DNA of 64,000 nucleotides from an uncultured Massilia sp. GTDB taxonomy: Bacteria > Pseudomonadota > Gammaproteobacteria > Burkholderiales > Burkholderiaceae_D. The translations under genes were made by a program, and so were the position numbers. How positions within the stretch are numbered: position 1 is the stretch's first letter; the number at the start of each line of letters is the position of its first letter. Of this stretch, positions 10,168 to 22,192 are shown one piece after another. The DNA lies in the NCBI RefSeq assembly GCF_913773735.1, contig NZ_CAJYEB010000010.1, positions 124,001-188,000 on the forward strand. The letters run 5' to 3'. The notes beneath the pieces were generated by a model. It was given only the letters and a program-made list of their open reading frames with translations, was not told the origin of the DNA and did not search any database.

Positions 10168-11582
10168 AAATTTATCCAGTCATCCTCTCCGGCGGCGCCG
10201 GTACCCGCCTGTGGCCGCTGTCGCGCGCTGTGATGCCCAAGCAGTTGCTGCCGCTGGTGACCGACAAGACCATGCTGCAGGAAACCGCCTTGCGGGTCCG
10301 GGGCTGGCCGGGGGTGATGGCGCCGCTGATCGTCTGCGGCAATGAGCACCGTTTCCTGGTGGCCGAGCAATTGCGTGACATCGGCATCACGCCGCACGGC
10401 ATCCTGCTGGAGCCGGCCGGCCGCAACACGGCCCCGGCCGTGGCCGCCGCCGCCCAATTCCTCCAGGCCCAGGATCCCGAGGCGGTCATGCTGGTGCTGC
10501 CGGCCGACCACGTCATCGAGAAGAACGAGGCCTTCCGCCTGGCCGTCGAACGGGCGGCCAGGCTGGTGGAAGACGGTTCGCTGGCCACCTTCGGCATCGT
10601 GCCGGACGCGCCGGAAACCGGCTACGGCTACATCCGCCGCGGCGAGCCGCTGCCGGGCTGCGACGATTGCTTCAAGATCGAGCGCTTCGTCGAAAAGCCC
10701 GACCGCGACACCGCCGAGGGCTTCGTGGCCGACGGCGGCTTCTACTGGAACAGCGGCATGTTCATGTTCCGTGCCGACCGCTTCCTGGCCGAGATCGAGA
10801 AGCACGCGCCCGAGATCGCCAAATCGGCGAGCGCGGCCGTGAACGACGCCTACCGCGACCTCGACTTCTGCCGCCTGGACGAAGCGGCGTTCAGCGCCAG
10901 CCCGTCCGACTCGATCGACTACGCGGTGATGGAACACACGCGCGACGGCGTCGTCGTCTCGGCCGACATCGGCTGGAGCGACGTCGGCTCGTGGTCGGCG
11001 CTGGCCGACGTGCAGCAGCGCGACGCCAACGGCAACGTGCAGCGCGGCGACGTCTACCTCGACAACACCACCAATACGCTGGTGCGCGCCGAGAGCCGCA
11101 TCGTCGCCGTGGTCGGCGTGCAGGACCTGGTGGTCGTGGAAACCCCGGACGCCGTGCTGGTGGCCCACAAGGACCAGGTGCAGCGCGTGAAGAACGTGGT
11201 CGAGCACCTGAAGGGCCAGGAGCGCACCGAGCACCTGCACCACACCCGCGTCTACCGTCCCTGGGGCTACTACGAGGGCATCGATGCGGGCGACCGCTTC
11301 CAGGTCAAGCGCATCACCGTCAAGCCTGGCGAGAAGCTGTCGCTGCAGATGCACCACCACCGCGCCGAGCACTGGATCGTGGTGTCGGGCACCGCGCGCG
11401 TCACCTGCGGCGACAAGGTCACGCTGCTGGCCGAGAACGAGTCGACCTACATCCCGATCGGCATGACCCACCGCCTGGAAAACCCGGGCAAGCTGCCGCT
11501 GCACCTGATCGAGGTGCAGTCGGGCAGCTACCTGGGCGAGGACGACATCGTGCGGTTCGAGGACATCTACAAGCGCGCCTGA
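10164..11582 (+). CDS. manC: Mannose-1-phosphate guanylyltransferase/mannose-6-phosphate isomerase
   Basis: This 472-residue bifunctional type II enzyme makes GDP-mannose. The N-terminal guanylyltransferase domain carries GGAGTRLWPLSR at residues 10-21 followed by PKQLL, with later blocks ETGYGYI, VEKPD, NSGMF and GWSDVGSW. The C-terminal cupin-type isomerase domain (about 355-465) starts with RPWGYYEGID and contains the metal-site region QMHHHRAEHW. The start is coupled to the previous stop (ATGA). A strong terminator follows 17 bp later, so this is the last gene of the sugar operon. Confidence 0.95.
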   Translation: MKIYPVILSGGAGTRLWPLSRAVMPKQLLPLVTDKTMLQETALRVRGWPGVMAPLIVCGNEHRFLVAEQLRDIGITPHGILLEPAGRNTAPAVAAAAQFLQAQDPEAVMLVLPADHVIEKNEAFRLAVERAARLVEDGSLATFGIVPDAPETGYGYIRRGEPLPGCDDCFKIERFVEKPDRDTAEGFVADGGFYWNSGMFMFRADRFLAEIEKHAPEIAKSASAAVNDAYRDLDFCRLDEAAFSASPSDSIDYAVMEHTRDGVVVSADIGWSDVGSWSALADVQQRDANGNVQRGDVYLDNTTNTLVRAESRIVAVVGVQDLVVVETPDAVLVAHKDQVQRVKNVVEHLKGQERTEHLHHTRVYRPWGYYEGIDAGDRFQVKRITVKPGEKLSLQMHHHRAEHWIVVSGTARVTCGDKVTLLAENESTYIPIGMTHRLENPGKLPLHLIEVQSGSYLGEDDIVRFEDIYKRA

Positions 11583-11599
11583 CTGCCTTCGCATGACCC

Positions 11600-11637
11600 C
11601 GCCGCCCCGCGTCCGCGCGGAGGCGGCGTTTTTTTTT
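11600..11637 (+). terminator. Rho-independent terminator after manC
   Basis: CGCCGCC at 11600-11606 pairs with GGCGGCG at 11622-11628 and is followed at once by nine T residues (11629-11637). It marks the end of the polysaccharide operon. Confidence 0.85.
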
Positions 11638-11731
11638 GCCGTGCGGCGGGTGAATTTCCCGAGGTCTACAGTGCGTAGCCGTCCTGATGCGCGTCATACA
11701 ATGACTCGTCGATTACCCTCGGGGAGACATC

Positions 11732-12445
11732 ATGAAGACGATCATTGCGGCGGGCAGCCTGGCGCTGGCCCTGGCCGGCATCGCCGGACCGGCGGCGGCC
11801 GGCGACATCATCGGCGGTTCGGACCTGCTGGACGCGGGCCGGCACGCCCAGCTCGAACGCTGGCTCGGTGCCGGCGAGTTCAACCTCAACAACGTGTACA
11901 CGCGCCAGGACGGCGATACCTCGGCCGACTTCCACGCGGGCGCGGACGGCAAGGGCGCCACCTTCACCCTGATCGAGCTGTCCAACGACAGCGGCGAGAG
12001 CTTCCTGGTCGGCGGCTACAACCCGCAGAGCTGGGCGTCGAGCGGCGGCTGGCACCAGACCGAACGCGACTGGCAGCGCACCGCCTTCCTGTTCAACTTC
12101 ACCGAGCCGGCCGTCTACCGCCAGATCCTGTCCAGCTACGTGCTGCCCAGCCAGGGCCAGTTCCAGACCTTCAATTCGCTGGGCACCGGCCCGATGTTCG
12201 GCGTCGGCCCCGACCTGGTCGTGACGCAGAACCTCGAGAGCGCGCTGTCCTGGCAACTGAGCTACGGCGACCCGCTGGACGAAGGCAAGAGCATCGTCGA
12301 CCGCAGCGTCGGCGGCCAGGCGCTGCACGTCAATGGGCTGGAAGTGTTCTCGATCTCGCCGGTACCGGAGCCGGCGTCGACGGCGATGCTGCTGGCCGGC
12401 ATGGGCGTCGTCGGCCTGGCCGTGCGCAGGAGGCGGCGAGGATAA
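11732..12445 (+). CDS. PEP-CTERM sorting domain-containing exported protein
   Basis: This 237-residue protein begins with a cleavable signal peptide (about residues 1-23, ending AGPAAAG). It ends with a PEP-CTERM tail at 211-237: VPEPAS, a hydrophobic segment, then RRRRRG. Known biology is that exosortase (XrtA/EpsH) recognises PEP, cleaves and anchors or releases such proteins, and their genes accompany EPS loci. No exosortase gene is visible in this window. The body (residues 24-210) has no domain I recognise. It has a GGGGAGA-like ribosome site and its own gap after the manC terminator. Confidence 0.88.
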   Translation: MKTIIAAGSLALALAGIAGPAAAGDIIGGSDLLDAGRHAQLERWLGAGEFNLNNVYTRQDGDTSADFHAGADGKGATFTLIELSNDSGESFLVGGYNPQSWASSGGWHQTERDWQRTAFLFNFTEPAVYRQILSSYVLPSQGQFQTFNSLGTGPMFGVGPDLVVTQNLESALSWQLSYGDPLDEGKSIVDRSVGGQALHVNGLEVFSISPVPEPASTAMLLAGMGVVGLAVRRRRRG

Positions 12446-12534
12446 GCCTCGCGTAAGTTGCAGTCGTTGCAATTGTGGCATGATGGACGGGAGCACGGAG
12501 CTCCCGTTCCTTCGACCACGAGACGACGACATCG

Positions 12535-13572
12535 ATGCCGAAACACTTCCTGTCCGCCTGCGCCGGCCTGTTGCTGGCCCTTATGCTGTCCTGTTCGCTC
12601 CCCGCCCGCGCCCAGTTCACGAGCGTTCCCCGACTGCAACCCGAGCAACTGGCCATCGTCATCAACGACGCCGAGCCGAACAGCGTCAGGATCGGTGCGT
12701 ACTATCGCCAGCGGCGCGGCATCCCGGCGGCCAACGTCGTGCATGTGCGCATCCCCGGCAAGCCGCACGCGATCAGCGAATCGCGCTTCCAGGCGCTCAA
12801 GGAAGAGATCGACGGGCAGCTGAAGCCGGAGGTGCAGGCCGTGCTGATGGTCTGGACGGCGCCGTACAAGGTCGAATGCAATGCGATCACCGGCGCCTAC
12901 AGCCTGGGGTTCGACCGCGACCAGTGCGCGAAGACCTGCGCCGCCGGGCGCCCCAGCCCCTATTTCAATGCGACGACGCCGCGTCCGTACACCGATCTGG
13001 GGATCCGCCTGTCGATGCTGCTGCCGACCGAGTCGGTGGAGGCGGCGAAGGCATTGATCGACCGCGGCGCCGGCGCCGGCTTCCAGGTGGTGCCGGCCAC
13101 GGCCTACTTCCTGCAGACCTCGGAAAAGGCGCGCAACTCGCGCGCCGCCTTCTTCCCGCCGCCGGGCCGCATCGCCGCGCGCAAGCTGGCCACGAAGACC
13201 ATGCAGGCGGACGTGCTCGAGGGCGTGAAGGACATCATGATCTACGAGACGGGCATGGCCCAGGTCGCCAAGCTCGAGACGCTGGGCTTCCTGCCGGGCG
13301 CGCTGGCCGACCACCTGACATCGCTGGGCGGCGACTTGCTGGGCGATGCGCAGATGAGCAGCCTGCGCTGGCTGGAGGCGGGCGCCACCGCCAGCTACGG
13401 CACCGTCAGCGAGCCGTGCAATTATTGGCAGAAATTCCCCAATCCCAGTGTGTTGCTAAAGCACTATGTCCAAGGCAATAGCGCGATCGAAGCCTACTGG
13501 AAGAGCGTGGCGTGGCCGACGCAGGGGGTGTTCATCGGCGAGCCGCTGGCGGCGCCCTATGGGCGGCGTTAG
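12535..13572 (+). CDS. TIGR03790-family exported protein of unknown function
   Basis: The protein has 345 residues and a signal peptide over residues 1-26 (ending LPARAQ). The mature part matches what I know of the TIGR03790 family: QLAIVINDAEPNSV, then YYRQRRGIPAANVV, and a central VLMVWTAPYKVEC region with paired cysteines. The activity is unknown. Its position directly after a PEP-CTERM gene and an EPS cluster suggests an envelope or exopolymer role, which is inference. The assignment is from remembered family features and needs a profile search. Confidence 0.65.
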   Translation: MPKHFLSACAGLLLALMLSCSLPARAQFTSVPRLQPEQLAIVINDAEPNSVRIGAYYRQRRGIPAANVVHVRIPGKPHAISESRFQALKEEIDGQLKPEVQAVLMVWTAPYKVECNAITGAYSLGFDRDQCAKTCAAGRPSPYFNATTPRPYTDLGIRLSMLLPTESVEAAKALIDRGAGAGFQVVPATAYFLQTSEKARNSRAAFFPPPGRIAARKLATKTMQADVLEGVKDIMIYETGMAQVAKLETLGFLPGALADHLTSLGGDLLGDAQMSSLRWLEAGATASYGTVSEPCNYWQKFPNPSVLLKHYVQGNSAIEAYWKSVAWPTQGVFIGEPLAAPYGRR

Positions 13573-13614
13573 CGGCGGCGCCAGCGGCGGCGTGCGCGGC
13601 CGCCACGGGAGACA

Positions 13615-13866
13615 TCAGGACTGCGGGTCGGCGGCGGCGCGGCGCAGCGCGTCGTAGCGGTAGGTTTCGGCGTTGGCGTCGATGATGCGCAGGCTGCTGC
13701 AGCCTTCGGCGGCGCAGTCCGGCGCCGGGCTGTTGACGGCCACGACCGAGCTGGCCGACATGGCGGCGGTGCGGGTGGACAGGTCGTCGACGTCGTTGGC
13801 GCCGCAGGCGGCGAGGAGGACGGCGAGGCTGGCGGCGAAGGCGGTGCGGAAGGCAAATTGTTTCAT
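13615..13866 (-). CDS. Small putative lipoprotein
   Basis: This 83-residue protein has a short type II signal peptide with lipobox LLAAC (Cys at about residue 21), so it should be lipidated and anchored in the envelope. The mature part is short, contains a second Cys pair spaced by four residues (DCAAEGCSS), and matches no family I recognise. I start at the ATG at 13866 because it gives a canonical N-region. A TTG at 13929 in the same frame would add 21 polar residues before the signal. It converges on the TIGR03790-type gene. Confidence 0.6.
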   Translation of the reverse strand: MKQFAFRTAFAASLAVLLAACGANDVDDLSTRTAAMSASSVVAVNSPAPDCAAEGCSSLRIIDANAETYRYDALRRAAADPQS

Positions 13867-14221
13867 GATCTGGGGCGATACTGCGTTCACGGATGAGCTA
13901 TTGTAGGCATCGATTTTTCCTATGCTCAACTTTTTTTTAGTTATTTTCGTGCAAATATTGAATTAAGAAAATACATTTGCACGCAGATCGGTGAAGATCA
14001 CGGTAGATCTACGAAAATTCCCCTTGGAAATTTTTGATGTATATGAGCAACGTCGTTTAAAAACGACGTGCTTTTACATCATGAACGCTGAATTTGATGA
14101 TTTTATTTCTCGTGCGGGCTGACTTGTGCTAGTCCTACAGTTGCAATGCATCCAAGTCAGTTGACATTATTTCCTTGCGGAATCAGCATGGCGGCGCCGC
14201 TTCCGCAAGGAAGTGGCTTGT
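13867..14221. other. AT-rich intergenic island with two strong dyads
   Basis: This 355-bp gap is far more AT-rich than its surroundings. It holds a 9-bp inverted repeat CGTGCAAAT (13948-13956)/ATTTGCACG (13975-13983) with an 18-nt loop. A second dyad, ACGTCGTTT (14050-14058)/AAACGACGT (14061-14069), has a 2-nt centre and is followed by GCTTTT. No ORF with a plausible start is present. The second dyad could be a weak + strand terminator or an operator. The composition suggests regulatory DNA or an acquired remnant. Confidence 0.5.
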
Positions 14222-15772
14222 CTATTTGGCGCGGCGCATGAAGTGGCGCGGCCGGAAGCCCAGGGCGAGCAGCACGGCGAAGTACACGGCCGCGCTGGCG
14301 CCGATGATGGCGACGAGCGTGGCCAGGCGCAGGATCGGGTGGCTGCGCAGCGCGGCCCAGTCGAACTGCGCCTGGGCAAACCAGGCGGCCGCGCCCATCG
14401 CGGCCACGGCGACGACGACTTTGAGCAGGAACGGCAGCCAGCCGGCGTACGGCGCATAGATGCCGCGGCGGCGCAGCCCCTTGTACAGGAAGGCGGCGTT
14501 GATGCAGGCGCCCAGGCCGATCGACAGCGCCAGGCCGGCCACGCCCATGCCCAGCAGGAACACGAACACGCCATTCATCGCCTGGGTGGCGAACAGCACG
14601 CCGACGGCGATGCGCACCGGCGTGCGGATATCCTGGCGCGCATAGAAGGCCGGGGCCAGGATCTTGACCAGGATGATGCCCAGCAGGCCGGCCGCGTAGG
14701 CCATCAGCGGCGCCGTCGCGGAGGCCACGTTGTCGGCGCTGAATGCGCCGTAGTTGAACAGCGCGGCGATCAGCGGCTGGGCCAGCGCCGCCAGGCCGAC
14801 GGCGGCGGGCAGGGCCAGCAGGAAGGTCAGGCGCAGGCCCCAGTCGAGCAGGGCCGAATACTCGGCGGTATCGCCCTCGGCATTGGCCTTGGACAGGCTG
14901 GGCAGCAAGATGGTTCCCAGCGCCACGCCCAGCATGCCGGTCGGGAATTCCATCAGGCGGTCGGCATACTGCAGCACGGAGACGCTGCCGGCGCCCAGGC
15001 GCGAGGCGATGCTGGTATTGATGAGCAGGCTGATCTGGGCGGCCGAGACGGCAAACACGGCCGGCCCCATCTTCTTGAGGATGCGGCGCACGCCGGGGTC
15101 GCGCAGGCCGGCCAGCGGATTGAAGGACAGGCGCGGCAGCATGCCGATGCGCTTCAGGGCCGGGATCTGCAGGCCCACCTGCAGCAGGCCGCCGACCATC
15201 ACGGCCACGGCCATCGAATAGATCGGCACGTCGAAATACTGCACCAGGAACAGCGAGAAGAAGATCGACGAGAGGTTCCACAGCACCGGCGTGAACGCCG
15301 GAATCTTGAATTCGCGCCAGGCATTCAGGATGGCCCCGGCCAGCACGACGAAGGACATGCACAGGATATAAGGGAACATCAGGCGCGTCATGACCACGCC
15401 GGCATCGAAGGCATGGCCTTCCAGGCCGCCGGCGATGACGAGCAGGATCAGCGGGGCGCCGGCGATGCCCACGATGCTGGTGACCAGCGTGGCCCAGACC
15501 AGCGTGGTGGCGACGTGGTCGACGAGGGTCTTCGTGGCGGCCTCGCCCTGCTTGGTCTTGTACTCGGCCAGGATCGGCACGAAGGCCTGCGAGAACGCGC
15601 CCTCGCCGAACAGGCGGCGCAGCAGGTTGGGCAGGCGGAAGGCGATGTTGAAGGCGTCGGTGTAGTCGTTGGCGCCGAAGGCGCGCGCGAACAGCGTGTC
15701 GCGCAGCAGGCCGGTGATGCGGGACAGCATCGTCATGCTCGAGATGGCTGCCAGGGTGCGGAGTAGGTTCAT
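14222..15772 (-). CDS. murJ: Lipid II flippase MurJ (MviN)
   Basis: This 516-residue MOP-superfamily polytopic membrane protein flips lipid II across the inner membrane for peptidoglycan synthesis. The N-terminus MNLLRTLAAISSMTMLSRITGLLRDTLFARAFG is family-typical (only its first part is diagnostic: SRITGLLRD). ANDYTDAFNIAFRLPNLLRRLF follows, then about 14 hydrophobic segments. The length is standard. A TATAAT box ends 8 nt before the ATG and no Shine-Dalgarno is visible, so the mRNA may be leaderless. It is divergent from rpsT, the usual neighbour in this group. Confidence 0.95.
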   Translation of the reverse strand: MNLLRTLAAISSMTMLSRITGLLRDTLFARAFGANDYTDAFNIAFRLPNLLRRLFGEGAFSQAFVPILAEYKTKQGEAATKTLVDHVATTLVWATLVTSIVGIAGAPLILLVIAGGLEGHAFDAGVVMTRLMFPYILCMSFVVLAGAILNAWREFKIPAFTPVLWNLSSIFFSLFLVQYFDVPIYSMAVAVMVGGLLQVGLQIPALKRIGMLPRLSFNPLAGLRDPGVRRILKKMGPAVFAVSAAQISLLINTSIASRLGAGSVSVLQYADRLMEFPTGMLGVALGTILLPSLSKANAEGDTAEYSALLDWGLRLTFLLALPAAVGLAALAQPLIAALFNYGAFSADNVASATAPLMAYAAGLLGIILVKILAPAFYARQDIRTPVRIAVGVLFATQAMNGVFVFLLGMGVAGLALSIGLGACINAAFLYKGLRRRGIYAPYAGWLPFLLKVVVAVAAMGAAAWFAQAQFDWAALRSHPILRLATLVAIIGASAAVYFAVLLALGFRPRHFMRRAK

Positions 15773-15780
15773 AGCCCGGG

Positions 15781-15786
15781 ATTATA
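15781..15786 (-). promoter_or_regulatory. Candidate -10 box for murJ
   Basis: A perfect TATAAT on the minus strand ends 8 nt before the murJ ATG (15772). The -35 region is weak. If used, transcription would begin at or within about 2 nt of the start codon. Confidence 0.4.
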
Positions 15787-15896
15787 GCTGGGCAACTGCT
15801 TTCGTTCCGCATGTAAACCATCCGGTGCGGCTTGACCGGGATGCAACACCGTTGCCGTTTTTTTCGGCACGGCCGGTCGATGGGCTGCACTTTTGA

Positions 15897-15925
15897 TTGC
15901 CCAGCGATGAAACCTTCGCTATAAT
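15897..15925 (+). promoter_or_regulatory. Sigma-70 promoter for rpsT
   Basis: TTGCCC (15897-15902) and a perfect TATAAT (15920-15925) are separated by 17 bp. The start site would fall near 15932, giving a leader of about 108 nt before rpsT, long enough for the translational autoregulation known for S20 in other bacteria. Confidence 0.7.
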
Positions 15926-16040
15926 CGAGGGCTGTATTGAATTCAGTTAGCAGACACAAATGTTTAGCAGGCACTGGAATGGGCCGGTTTGACTGACAAT
16001 GTTGTTTGCAAACGCAACTTGACCCAGATTAGGAACTTCC

Positions 16041-16307
16041 ATGGCAAATACCGCACAGGCACGCAAGCGCGCTCGTCAAGCAGTTAAGCAAAACGCACAC
16101 AACTCGGCTCAACGCTCGACCCTGCGTACCGCAATCAAGGCCGTTCGCAAGGCCATCCAGGCTGGCGACAAAGCCGCCGCAACCGAAATCTTCCAGAAAT
16201 CGGTTTCGACCATCGACAGCATCGCTGACAAGAAAATCATCCACAAGAACAAGGCCGCTCGCCACAAGAGCCGCCTGTCGGCCGCCATCAAGGCCCTGTC
16301 GGCTTAA
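16041..16307 (+). CDS. rpsT: 30S ribosomal protein S20
   Basis: This 88-residue, strongly basic protein binds 16S rRNA early in 30S assembly. It starts [14 protein letters not shown] and contains the family's [19 protein letters not shown] and [16 protein letters not shown] blocks. Length is normal. An AGGAACTTCC segment precedes the ATG. A good promoter lies about 110 bp upstream and a terminator follows, so it is a monocistronic unit. Confidence 0.98.
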   Translation: MANTAQARKRARQAVKQNAHNSAQRSTLRTAIKAVRKAIQAGDKAAATEIFQKSVSTIDSIADKKIIHKNKAARHKSRLSAAIKALSA

Positions 16308-16360
16308 TTTCCGTAGGTCCCCGGCAAGCGCGGCCCAGGCCGCGCCGGCGCAAGGATGAA

Positions 16361-16392
16361 AACCCGCTCGACGCAAGTCCAGCGGGTTTTTT
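16361..16392 (+). terminator. Rho-independent terminator after rpsT
   Basis: CCCGCT (16363-16368) pairs with AGCGGG (16381-16386), extended by flanking AA/TT, followed by six T residues (16387-16392). Confidence 0.85.
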
Positions 16393-16405
16393 CGTTAACC
16401 TGCCT

Positions 16406-16442
16406 CAAACCGGGGTCAGAGCCCGGCTCTGACCCCGGTTTG
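16406..16442. repeat. Dispersed perfect palindrome, copy 1
   Basis: This is a 37-bp inverted repeat with 17-bp perfect arms (CAAACCGGGGTCAGAGC and its complement) around a CCG centre. The same core occurs at 50070-50112. It lies between the rpsT terminator and the end of the convergent pseudouridine synthase gene. Confidence 0.9.
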
Positions 16443-16457
16443 TTGTTCCTCAAGCGG

Positions 16458-17030
16458 TCATGGCCTGCGCTTGCCGTTGACCTCGGTTGCCGGCACTTCC
16501 ATCCATTCGCCCGGCATCAGCGGATGGGTCGCCAGCGAGAACGGGCCGATGCGCGAGCGCACCAGGCGTAGCGTCGGCAGGCCGACCGCCGCGGTCATGC
16601 GCCGCACCTGGCGGTTCTTGCCTTCTTCCAGCGTGATCGCGATCCAGCTGGTCGGCTTGTCCTGGCGGACCCGGATCGGCGGGTTGCGCGGCCACAGCCA
16701 GTCGGGCTCGGCGATGCGCACCGCATGGCACGGCCGGGTGACGAAGTCGCCCAGGTCCAGCGGCGCCTGCAGGCGGGCGAGGACGGCGGCGTCGGGCATG
16801 CCGTCCACCTGCACCAGGTAGGTCTTGGCTTCCTTGTGGTCGGGATGGGCGATCTGGTGCTGCAGGCGGCCGTCGTCGGTCAGCAGCATCAGGCCTTCGC
16901 TGTCGGCGTCGAGGCGGCCGGCGGGATAGATGTTCGGGATGGACAGGTAGTCGGCCAGCGTCGCGCGGTCGTCCTCGGCGGAGAACTGGCACAGCACCTG
17001 GAATGGCTTGTTGAACAGGATGAGGGACAT
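16458..17030 (-). CDS. rluE: RluE-like 23S rRNA pseudouridine synthase
   Basis: This 190-residue RsuA/RluE-family enzyme isomerises uridine in rRNA; E. coli RluE acts on 23S U2457. It starts MSLILFNKPFQVLCQF. The catalytic-loop motif YPAGRLDADSEGLMLLT contains the nucleophilic Asp, and the C-terminal part has GKNRQVRRMTAAVG. There is no S4 domain, as in RluE. The frame is open to 17132, but the ATG at 17030 aligns with the family start. The gene name is by similarity to RluE and the target uridine is not proven. Confidence 0.88.
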   Translation of the reverse strand: MSLILFNKPFQVLCQFSAEDDRATLADYLSIPNIYPAGRLDADSEGLMLLTDDGRLQHQIAHPDHKEAKTYLVQVDGMPDAAVLARLQAPLDLGDFVTRPCHAVRIAEPDWLWPRNPPIRVRQDKPTSWIAITLEEGKNRQVRRMTAAVGLPTLRLVRSRIGPFSLATHPLMPGEWMEVPATEVNGKRRP

Positions 17031-17235
17031 GAAGGTTGAATTTGGAGCAAAATAGCGAGCCATCCGCCCAGTCGCCACGCGGGCCGGCAGACTATGGCGC
17101 GGCCCGCTATACTGGTGCATAATGGAAAACATTGCGTCTTATATCTTATAGAAGACCGACGGCAACAGGCCATCTATTGTAATGGAGATCGCAGGCGCCG
17201 CCGCCAGGCAGCCGGTGTCCACTTCGGAGAACATG

Positions 17236-18489
<1,254 letters not shown>

Positions 18490-18512
18490 CGCCGGGCGCG
18501 CGGAGGACGCCC

Positions 18513-18773
18513 ATGGCAACGCTGGACGACTACGAGCGCATCGGACGCTTCATCTACGGTTTCCAGCGCCTCACCGGCGGGCCGGAGCGCCTGCTGGCCC
18601 TGGCGGACGGCGGCACGCTGGCCGACGAACCGGCCCGGCATGTCCGCGCCCTGGCGGCGCGCCATGCCGACATCCTGGCGCGGCTGATGCGCCGCGAGGC
18701 GGTGGCGGACGAGGAAATCGAGGAGGTGCTGGCGCAGGCCCATGCGCTGGCGTTTCCCGGCGGGCCGGACTGA
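18513..18773 (+). CDS. Hypothetical 86-residue protein
   Basis: This small acidic, Ala/Arg/Glu-rich and probably all-helical protein starts MATLDDYERIGRFIYGFQRL. I recognise no family. A clear GGAGGA ribosome site (18502-18507) lies upstream, and the gene follows icd after 23 bp in the same direction, so it may be cotranscribed. The end lies close to the cspA terminator on the opposite strand. There is no signal peptide or membrane segment. It is a modest-confidence gene supported by start context and position. Confidence 0.55.
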   Translation: MATLDDYERIGRFIYGFQRLTGGPERLLALADGGTLADEPARHVRALAARHADILARLMRREAVADEEIEEVLAQAHALAFPGGPD

Positions 18774-18806
18774 GGAAGGGGGGGGGCGGGCGAGTGCGCC
18801 GCGCAT

Positions 18807-18829
18807 AAAAAAACCCCGCCGCAGCGGGG
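18807..18829 (-). terminator. Rho-independent terminator of the cold-shock gene
   Basis: On the minus strand CCCCGC (complement of 18824-18829) pairs with GCGGGG (complement of 18814-18819), followed by seven T residues (A run at 18807-18813). Confidence 0.85.
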
Positions 18830-18852
18830 CTTCTAGCGTCCGGAGGGGCGGC

Positions 18853-19056
18853 TTACATGCCCTGGATGTTGGAAGCTTGCTTGCCTTTCGGGCCCTGCGT
18901 GACTTCGAACTGGACTTTCTGACCTTCTTTGAGGGTCTTGAAACCGGCCATATTGATAGCCGAGAAGTGTGCGAACAAATCTTCGCCACCGTCGTCCGGG
19001 GTGATGAAACCAAAACCTTTGGAATCATTGAACCACTTAACAGTACCTGTTGCCAT
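18853..19056 (-). CDS. Cold-shock domain protein (CspA family)
   Basis: This 67-residue single-stranded nucleic-acid-binding protein is a complete cold-shock domain. It has [14 protein letters not shown]1 KGFGFI, and RNP2-like DLFAHFSAI (more often DVFVHFSAI), ending KGKQASNIQ. It is expected to melt RNA structure. The ORF is open upstream to 19152, but the ATG at 19056 is the family start. A near-consensus promoter and a leader of about 73 nt precede it, as is usual for csp genes, where the leader mediates cold control. Confidence 0.95.
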   Translation of the reverse strand: MATGTVKWFNDSKGFGFITPDDGGEDLFAHFSAINMAGFKTLKEGQKVQFEVTQGPKGKQASNIQGM

Positions 19057-19413
19057 AAAAGAACTTTCAAATGAAAACAAATCACACGAGCCATAAAAGC
19101 AAGAAGCTTTTGCCCCCTCCTCAGCCTGCTCACTTCTTATCAACAAATACATAAGTACATGTCAATAACTGCATTGTTGGTGCAATAATCCTGTAAGTCA
19201 AGCGGTTTTGGATGCCGGTTGTAAAAATTTTCACGGCGCCCGCCGGCGGGCCGGGAAAGCGGCGACTTGTGTCCTTAAACAAACTCTTGATTTTTGCAAC
19301 CGCACCGCCATCTGCGCACGGAACGGAAAACGCGTAAGATGGAAAACATATGGGATTGACCTGAGCGTTAGTTTCCGCACACACGAAGATTGAAAGCATT
19401 CTAGAATACCCCT
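19057..19413. other. Divergent cspA/clpS regulatory region
   Basis: This 357-bp gap has no gene. It contains the cspA promoter and leader on the minus strand, and a 14-bp perfect palindrome GCCCGCCGGCGGGC at 19238-19251. Toward clpS I found no convincing sigma-70 promoter. TTCTAGAA at 19397-19404 is a short dyad close to the clpS start. Confidence 0.5.
19137..19165 (-). promoter_or_regulatory. Near-consensus sigma-70 promoter of the cold-shock gene
   Basis: On the minus strand a perfect TTGACA (19165-19160) and TGATAA (19142-19137) are separated by 17 bp. The start site near 19130 would give a leader of about 73 nt. Confidence 0.8.
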
Positions 19414-19712
19414 ATGGCAACCAAGCACGATACCGAACAGCTGCTGGAGCGGCAGACCGTCAAGCCACCCCCGTTATACCAGGTGGCGTTGCTCAATGAC
19501 GACTACACGCCGATGGAGTTCGTGGTCGCCATCATCCAGGAGTATTTCAACAAGGATCGCGAGACGGCGACGCAGATCATGCTTTCCGTCCACCGCCATG
19601 GCAAGGGTGTGTGTGGCGTGTTTTCCAAAGATATAGCGTGTACCAAAGTGGAGTTTGTATTAACGCATGCGCGCAAGGCAGGCCATCCCCTGCAGTGCGT
19701 GATGGAGGAAGT

Positions 19713-19716
<4 letters not shown>
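19414..19716 (+). CDS. clpS: ATP-dependent Clp protease adaptor ClpS
   Basis: This 100-residue N-recognin delivers N-degron substrates to ClpAP. The diagnostic block [13 protein letters not shown] (about residues 26-38) binds the N-terminal residue, and [21 protein letters not shown] follows in the folded core. Length matches the family. The stop overlaps the clpA ATG by 4 bp, which couples synthesis of adaptor and unfoldase. Confidence 0.97.
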
Positions 19717-22013
<2,297 letters not shown>

Positions 22014-22050
22014 GCGACGTTCCCGTCGCCCGGCCGCAAGGCCGCAAGAA

Positions 22051-22075
22051 GCCCGCCCCGTGCGGGCTTTTTTTT
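22051..22075 (+). terminator. Rho-independent terminator after clpA
   Basis: GCCCGC (22051-22056) pairs with GCGGGC (22062-22067), followed by eight T residues (22068-22075). Confidence 0.9.
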
Positions 22076-22192
22076 CGTTCGGCACGGGCGCACGCCTGTC
22101 CGGTGCATCGCGCGCGCACCGGCGCGGGTCACGAGGCCGTCACAATGCCTTCCTATACTGCCGACATCCCTTGAACCCGGCCCCCATTCGAC

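Noticed and set aside
19390..19416. Possible sigma-32 heat-shock promoter at clpS (TTGAAA, 13 bp, CCCCTAT)
   Set aside because: The -10-like element overlaps the start codon, so transcription would begin inside the gene.
22120..22192. Possible FliA (sigma-28) promoter before the chemoreceptor, GCCGACAT
   Set aside because: The -10 part is a fair match but no TAAA-type -35 is present at the right spacing.
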